Assembly: GCF_008124625.1 (NCBI RefSeq)
Contig: NZ_VNHM01000001.1
Coordinates: 186,001-250,000, forward strand
Length of the DNA stretch: 64,000 nucleotides
Source of the DNA: Desulfallas thermosapovorans DSM 6562
GTDB taxonomy: Bacteria > Bacillota > Desulfotomaculia > Desulfotomaculales > Desulfallaceae
Reading direction: 5' to 3'
The notes under the pieces are model-generated. The model did not search any database and was not told the DNA's origin. It saw nothing but the letters and a program-made list of their open reading frames with translations. This document shows positions 59,229 to 64,000 of the stretch, piece after piece; position 1 is the first letter of the stretch; each line of letters begins with the position of its first letter. Made by a program: the position numbers and the translations under genes.

Positions 59229-60031
59229 TACCAGACCACCTCCCCCGCGGGAAAGACCGGGCCATCAACACAGGCATGCCGGTATGTTTCCTTCCCGCCG
59301 GCATCCCTTACCCGGCAAACACAGGCCAGGCAGGCCCCCACACCACAAGCCATCCGCTCCTCCACCGACACCTCGCCGGGCACTCCGTAATCACGCAACA
59401 TGACACACAGCGCCTTGAGCATGGGCGATGGACCGCAGGCATAAACATAACCCGGTTTCGGCTTCAATTCTTCCTCCAGCAAAGCGGTAACTAAACCCCG
59501 GTACCCTGCGGAACCATCGTCGGTGGCCACCCGTACAGCATAACCCAATTCACGGGCAGCCTCCGTTATGAGCAACTGCCGGGCATTTCGCGCCCCTAAC
59601 AACACTTTAACCCGCCGGGCCAGGCCGGCCCGGGCCAGCTCCTGCAATAAAAAATATAGCGGCGCAGCCCCAATGCCGCCGCCCACCACGATCAAATTTG
59701 CGCTCTCCGGCAGCGCTGCGGGCGGGTGGACAGTAAAACCACGACCCAAAGGTCCCATGGCATCAATAACACCGTCCCTGCGACCGGCCAGCCAGGCCGT
59801 GCCTTTACCCACCACCTGAAACATTATCTTAACTCGGCCGGACTGCCGGTCCACGGCGTGAATACTGATGGGACGCCGTAGCAGCGGGTCACTGCTCTCC
59901 CCGCAGCGAATGTGTAAAAACTGGCCGGGTTGGGCTGCCCGGGCCAAGTGCGGGGCCGTAAATTCCATTACCCGCACGCCGGGCACATGTTCCCAATGGC
60001 CGGTTATCTCCAACTGCATTAACCGGGACAT
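59228..60031 (-). CDS. pyrK: dihydroorotate dehydrogenase B, electron transfer subunit
   Basis: FAD and [2Fe-2S] protein that carries electrons from PyrDB to NAD+. The 267-residue protein has the FAD-binding [10 protein letters not shown] region near residue 55, the NAD-binding [15 protein letters not shown] block, and the C-terminal cluster motif [16 protein letters not shown] with a further Cys (HACVDGPVF). The start ATG lies 58 bp after carB. Together with pyrD it makes the NAD-linked enzyme expected in an anaerobic Gram-positive. Confidence 0.95.
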   Translation of the reverse strand: MSRLMQLEITGHWEHVPGVRVMEFTAPHLARAAQPGQFLHIRCGESSDPLLRRPISIHAVDRQSGRVKIMFQVVGKGTAWLAGRRDGVIDAMGPLGRGFTVHPPAALPESANLIVVGGGIGAAPLYFLLQELARAGLARRVKVLLGARNARQLLITEAARELGYAVRVATDDGSAGYRGLVTALLEEELKPKPGYVYACGPSPMLKALCVMLRDYGVPGEVSVEERMACGVGACLACVCRVRDAGGKETYRHACVDGPVFPAGEVVW

Positions 60032-60089
60032 AAATAGTCACCCCCTGTACTAGATACCCGTGCTATAAATTGTACCGCAGAAAATAATG

Positions 60090-63000
60090 TTAATACGGGA
60101 CAACGTACTCCTGCAGGGGCACCAGCGGGAAGTCGGAGCCTTCCTTGATGTCCCCCAGCACTTCCAGGATGGCCCGGGCGGTGTCCAGGGAGGTCAGGCA
60201 AGGAACGGCCAGTTCCACGGCGGCCCGCCGGATGACAAAGCCGTCCCGCTCCGGGGCTTTGCCCTTGGTCAGGGTATTGATCACCAGGTGAATATCCCCC
60301 CGGCGCAGCAGGTCAGCAATATGGGGAGAGCCTTCCCGCACCTTGTTCACCCTGGTCACCGCCACCCCGTGTTCTTCCAGGTAACGGGCCGTGCCTGTGG
60401 TGGCGTATATTTTGTGACCCAGGCTATTAAAGCCCTTGATAATGGGCAGCATCTCTTCCTTATCTTTATCAGCCACGGTCACCAGTATATTGCCCTGCCG
60501 CTGGAACTCCACTCCCGAAGCCAACAAAGCTTTATACAGGGCCACCGGGTAGCTGGCATCCACCCCCAGCACCTCACCGGTGGATTTCATTTCGGGACCC
60601 AGTGATATATCCACCTGCAACAGCTTGGCAAAACTGAACACGGGTGCCTTGACCCCCACCAGCCTGCCCTCCGGGTAAAGGCCGCCCTGGTAACCCAGCT
60701 CTTTAAGTTTGCGGCCCATGATGATTTTGGTGGCCAGGTTAATCATGGGAATACCTGTAATCTTGCTCATATAGGGCACCGTGCGGCTGGCCCGGGGATT
60801 GACTTCCAGCACGTAAATTTGACCGTTATAAAGCACGTACTGAATATTGATCATGCCCCGCACATCCAATTCCAAAGCCAGCCTGGTGGTATAATCCACG
60901 ATTTGTTCCCGGGCCGCCCGGTCCAGGTGATCGCCCGGGTAAACGGCAATGCTGTCCCCCGAATGCACCCCGGCTCGCTCCACGTGTTTCATGATACCGG
61001 GAATAAGCACCGTTTCCCCGTCGGCAATGGCGTCCACTTCAATTTCCTCGCCCAGGAAATATTTATCCACCAGCACCGGGTGTTCCGGGGTTACTTTAAC
61101 CGCCGTGGCCATATAATTCCTCAAATCATCCATATTATAAACAATTTCCATGGCCCGCCCGCCCAGCACATAGGAGGGGCGCACCAGCACCGGGAAACCA
61201 ATACCGGCGGCAATTTTTTCGGCGTCGGTCACCGAAAAGGCGGTACCACCCGCAGGCCGGGGAATATTCAAATGGCTTAGCAGGGCGTCGAAACGCCGGC
61301 GGTCTTCGGCCCGGTCGATGCTATCCAGGGAAGAACCAAGGATATTAAAGCCGGCCTTTTGCACATGGGCAGCCAAGTTAATGGGGGTCTGCCCGCCAAA
61401 CTGCACAATTACCCCCACGGGTTGTTCCTTCTCCAGTATATTTATTACATCCTCGGGAAGCAGCGGCTCAAAGTACAGCCGGTCTGCGGTATCAAAATCG
61501 GTGCTGACGGTTTCCGGGTTATTATTGACAATAATGGCCTCGTAACCCATTTCCTTCAGCGCCCACACCGAGTGTACCGAGCAATAGTCAAATTCAATAC
61601 CCTGGCCGATACGAATGGGACCGCCGCCCAGCACCACCACTTTGGGATTATTTGTGGGCTCAGCTTCATCCTCGGTATCGTAACAGGAATAGTAATATGG
61701 TGTAACGGCCTCAAATTCAGCGGCGCAGGTATCCACCATTTTGTAAACCGGTAGTATACCGTGCCCTTCACGCAACGCCCGCACCTCACCCGTCTTAATA
61801 CCCGCTGCCTGGGCCAGGTAAGCATCGGCCATACCCATTTCCTTGGCCCTCCTGAGCAGCTCCGCAGTTAAAGCCGCCCGGCCACCGCGACGCAGCTGAT
61901 CCTCCAACTGCACCACGTTATCTATCTTTTGGATAAAGAAACGGTCTATTTTAGTCAGGTTATGGATGCGTTCCAAAAGCATGCCCCGGCGCAGCGCCTC
62001 GGCCAGCACAAAGAACCGCTCGTCATTGGGCTGCTCCAGCTTTTGCTCGATTTCATCCTGGGACAGGTCCGCAAATCCGGGGTAAATAAGGCCGGGCACA
62101 CCAATTTCCAGGGAGCGAATCGCCTTTAACAGCGCCCCCTCCAGGGAACGGTCAATGGACATTACTTCACCGGTGGCCTTCATCTGGGTCCCCAGGGACC
62201 GGTCGGCCAGAGCAAACTTGTCAAAGGGCCAGCGGGGGAATTTGACCACCGTGTAATCTATAGCAGGCTCAAAACAGGCATAGGTTTTACCCGTCACCGC
62301 ATTTTTAATCTCATCCAGGTTAAGACCGATGGCAATTTTACTGGCCACCTTGGCGATGGGATAACCCGTGGCCTTGGAGGCCAGGGCTGAAGAGCGGGAC
62401 ACCCGGGGATTAACTTCAATAACGTAATAACTGTAACTGTTGGGGTCCAGGGCGTACTGAACGTTGCACCCGCCTTCCACCCCCAGGGCGCGGATAATTT
62501 TCAAAGCAGCGCTGCGCAGCATCTGGTACTCCCGGTCGCTTAGGGTTTGGGCCGGGGCCACCACCACGCTGTCCCCTGTATGCACCCCCATGGGATCAAT
62601 GTTTTCCATACTGCAAATGGTGATACAGTTATCGGCACTGTCCCGCATTACTTCAAACTCGATTTCTTTCCAGCCCACCAGGCTGCGTTCAATGAGGGCC
62701 TGGTGGATAATACTGGCCTTTAGGCCCTTGGTGCAGGTACTGATCAGCTCATCCATATTGTAGACCATGCCGCCGCCGGTGCCGCCCAGGGTATAAGCCG
62801 GGCGAACCACCAGGGGAAAGCCGATTTCCCTGGCAAAGTCCACCGCTTCTTCCACCGAGGAGACGATGACACTTTCGGGCACGGGCTCGTTGATTCTTTC
62901 CATGGTGGATTTAAACTGTTCCCGGTCCTCGGCCCGTTTGATGGCATCCAGCGGGGTACCCAGCAGTTGCACATTATATTTTTCCAGCACTCCCATATCA

Positions 63001-63308
63001 GATAACTGCAGCGCCATGTTCAGTCCCACCTGGCCGCCCAGGGAGGGTAAAAAACCATCGGGCCTTTCCTTCTCAATAACCCGGGTGACAAATTCGGGGG
63101 TAATGGGTTCAATATAAATCCGGTCGGCCATGTTGCTGTCCGTCATAATGGTGGCCGGGTTACTGTTGATCAGTACCACTTCCAGCCCTTCCTCCCGCAA
63201 TGACCGGCAGGCCTGGGTGCCCGCATAGTCGAATTCAGCGGCCTGGCCGATGATGATAGGACCCGAGCCCACCACCAAAACCTTTTTAATCCCTTGCTTA
63301 ATAGGCAT
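60090..63308 (-). CDS. carB: carbamoyl-phosphate synthase, large subunit
   Basis: Makes carbamoyl phosphate from bicarbonate, ammonia and two ATP. The 1072-residue protein has two homologous ATP-grasp halves: [19 protein letters not shown] at the start of the first (residues 10-28) and [19 protein letters not shown] at the start of the second, near residue 558. A C-terminal MGS-like regulatory domain follows ([18 protein letters not shown]). All length and motif features match. ATG one base after the carA stop. Confidence 0.97.
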   Translation of the reverse strand: MPIKQGIKKVLVVGSGPIIIGQAAEFDYAGTQACRSLREEGLEVVLINSNPATIMTDSNMADRIYIEPITPEFVTRVIEKERPDGFLPSLGGQVGLNMALQLSDMGVLEKYNVQLLGTPLDAIKRAEDREQFKSTMERINEPVPESVIVSSVEEAVDFAREIGFPLVVRPAYTLGGTGGGMVYNMDELISTCTKGLKASIIHQALIERSLVGWKEIEFEVMRDSADNCITICSMENIDPMGVHTGDSVVVAPAQTLSDREYQMLRSAALKIIRALGVEGGCNVQYALDPNSYSYYVIEVNPRVSRSSALASKATGYPIAKVASKIAIGLNLDEIKNAVTGKTYACFEPAIDYTVVKFPRWPFDKFALADRSLGTQMKATGEVMSIDRSLEGALLKAIRSLEIGVPGLIYPGFADLSQDEIEQKLEQPNDERFFVLAEALRRGMLLERIHNLTKIDRFFIQKIDNVVQLEDQLRRGGRAALTAELLRRAKEMGMADAYLAQAAGIKTGEVRALREGHGILPVYKMVDTCAAEFEAVTPYYYSCYDTEDEAEPTNNPKVVVLGGGPIRIGQGIEFDYCSVHSVWALKEMGYEAIIVNNNPETVSTDFDTADRLYFEPLLPEDVINILEKEQPVGVIVQFGGQTPINLAAHVQKAGFNILGSSLDSIDRAEDRRRFDALLSHLNIPRPAGGTAFSVTDAEKIAAGIGFPVLVRPSYVLGGRAMEIVYNMDDLRNYMATAVKVTPEHPVLVDKYFLGEEIEVDAIADGETVLIPGIMKHVERAGVHSGDSIAVYPGDHLDRAAREQIVDYTTRLALELDVRGMINIQYVLYNGQIYVLEVNPRASRTVPYMSKITGIPMINLATKIIMGRKLKELGYQGGLYPEGRLVGVKAPVFSFAKLLQVDISLGPEMKSTGEVLGVDASYPVALYKALLASGVEFQRQGNILVTVADKDKEEMLPIIKGFNSLGHKIYATTGTARYLEEHGVAVTRVNKVREGSPHIADLLRRGDIHLVINTLTKGKAPERDGFVIRRAAVELAVPCLTSLDTARAILEVLGDIKEGSDFPLVPLQEYVVPY

Positions 63309-63309
63309 G

Positions 63310-64000
63310 TTACCGTCCCTCCCCGCGCATCATATCCATAAACTGGTCAAATATATAATCCGATTCCTGCGGCCCCGGTGATGCCTCGGGGTGATACTGC
63401 ACCGCAAACAAAGGCAGGTGTTTATGCCGGATACCTTCCACCGTGTGGTCATTTAAATTGATATGGGTAACATCAACATCCAACCCGGCCAGCGAATCCT
63501 CAGCCACGGAAAAACCGTGGTTGTGGGAGGTAATGTAAACCCGCCCGGTACGCAGATCCTTTACCGGGTGGTTGGCACCACGGTGACCGAACTTCATTTT
63601 ATAGGTTTTAGCGCCCAGGGCCAGTGCCATGACCTGGTGACCCAGGCAAATACCGAACAGAGGGTACTTGCCCATGATAGCCCTGGTGGTGGCGATGGTT
63701 CCCGGCACGTCCTCGGGGTCACCGGGGCCGTTGGATATGAGCACCCCATCGGGGGCAAGCTGGGCAATTTGCCCGGGAGTAATATCCGGCGGCACCACCA
63801 TCACAGTGCAATCCCGTTCTTTAAGCTTGCGAATGATATTTTGTTTTGATCCCAAGTCAATGAGCAATACCCTGGGACCGCCCCCGGCAATGGTATAAGA
63901 CTCCTTGACAGCCACACCGGCCACTAGTTTTTGACCGCTTAAAGTTGGGCAGGTTTTGGCCCTCTCCACCAATAGAGCCGGGTCCACCGTCCCCGTGGCA
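63310..64000 (-). CDS. carA: carbamoyl-phosphate synthase, small subunit (cut by window edge)
   Basis: Glutamine amidotransferase subunit. About 230 C-terminal residues are visible. They include the class I GATase domain with [14 protein letters not shown], the nucleophile Cys in [17 protein letters not shown], and the His-Glu pair in [14 protein letters not shown]. Ammonia produced here is channelled to CarB. The frame remains open to the window's last base, so the start codon is outside. Confidence 0.95.
   Translation of the reverse strand, partial: ATGTVDPALLVERAKTCPTLSGQKLVAGVAVKESYTIAGGGPRVLLIDLGSKQNIIRKLKERDCTVMVVPPDITPGQIAQLAPDGVLISNGPGDPEDVPGTIATTRAIMGKYPLFGICLGHQVMALALGAKTYKMKFGHRGANHPVKDLRTGRVYITSHNHGFSVAEDSLAGLDVDVTHINLNDHTVEGIRHKHLPLFAVQYHPEASPGPQESDYIFDQFMDMMRGEGR

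Noticed and set aside
58365-59390. 341-codon plus-strand frame opposite pyrD/pyrK
   Set aside because: It is antisense to well-supported genes, His/Gly/Pro-rich and has no ribosome site, so it is a G/C-driven shadow frame.

Overview
The window reads as chromosomal core-genome DNA from a spore-forming, anaerobic Firmicute. The best fit by inference is the Desulfotomaculum/Pelotomaculum group of Peptococcaceae. Evidence for this: sporulation genes (spoVR-yhbH-prkA, spoIID, yteA, bofC-like, ytvI-like), sigI/rsgI, codY, an SLH-domain surface protein, frequent GTG/TTG starts behind strong GGAGG sites, a small siroheme-type sulfite reductase, and B. subtilis-like order topA-trmFO-xerC-hslV-hslU-codY followed by rpsB-tsf-pyrH-frr-uppS-cdsA-dxr. 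I saw no rRNA, tRNA, CRISPR array, insertion sequence or prophage. Nearly everything is on the minus strand; only the 53.1-54.7 kb cluster and the SLH gene at 55.8-57.1 kb are clearly plus-strand.

Minus-strand layout from high to low coordinates: (1) 64.0-57.4 kb, pyrimidine operon carA(partial)-carB-pyrK-pyrD-pyrF. (2) 55.5-54.8 kb, DUF1287 lipoprotein. (3) 52.8-49.5 kb, small membrane protein, DASS-family anion transporter, RlmA-type 23S rRNA methyltransferase. (4) 49.3-46.4 kb, CCA-adding enzyme, nadE, YebC. (5) 46.2-35.3 kb, bofC-like, ruvC-ruvA-ruvB, queH, DUF2905, spoIID, queA, tgt, yajC, an HD protein, secD, secF: recombination, queuosine and Sec functions in series. (6) 35.1-32.8 kb, DUF5665, YteA, and a CDF metal-efflux gene whose 5' leader looks like a NiCo (Ni2+/Co2+) riboswitch. 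(7) 32.7-29.6 kb, sigI-rsgI, a DUF4198-like protein and a glutaredoxin. (8) 29.5-26.2 kb, metallo-beta-lactamase-fold hydrolase, murT-gatD, a 40-aa ORF. (9) 25.8-21.2 kb, prkA-yhbH-spoVR. (10) 20.8-18.5 kb, polar amino-acid ABC transporter. (11) 18.3-15.5 kb, NHEJ genes ku, a stand-alone LigD ligase and a stand-alone LigD polymerase. (12) 15.4-7.8 kb, dprA-topA-trmFO-xerC-hslV-hslU. (13) 7.6-0 kb, codY, rpsB-tsf-pyrH-frr, a small unknown, ferredoxin, uppS, cdsA, ytvI-like gene, dxr (partial).

The plus-strand cluster at 53.1-54.7 kb encodes a half-size siroheme/4Fe-4S reductase, a cysteine-rich protein that starts inside the reductase stop codon, and a cupin. A palindromic operator candidate overlaps its -10 element. 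With the NiCo-like riboswitch, this is the least conventional part of the window.

Start codons were chosen from Shine-Dalgarno position and family N-termini, so several CDS are shorter than the longest open frame. All function calls come from reading motifs by eye. No database search or folding program was run.
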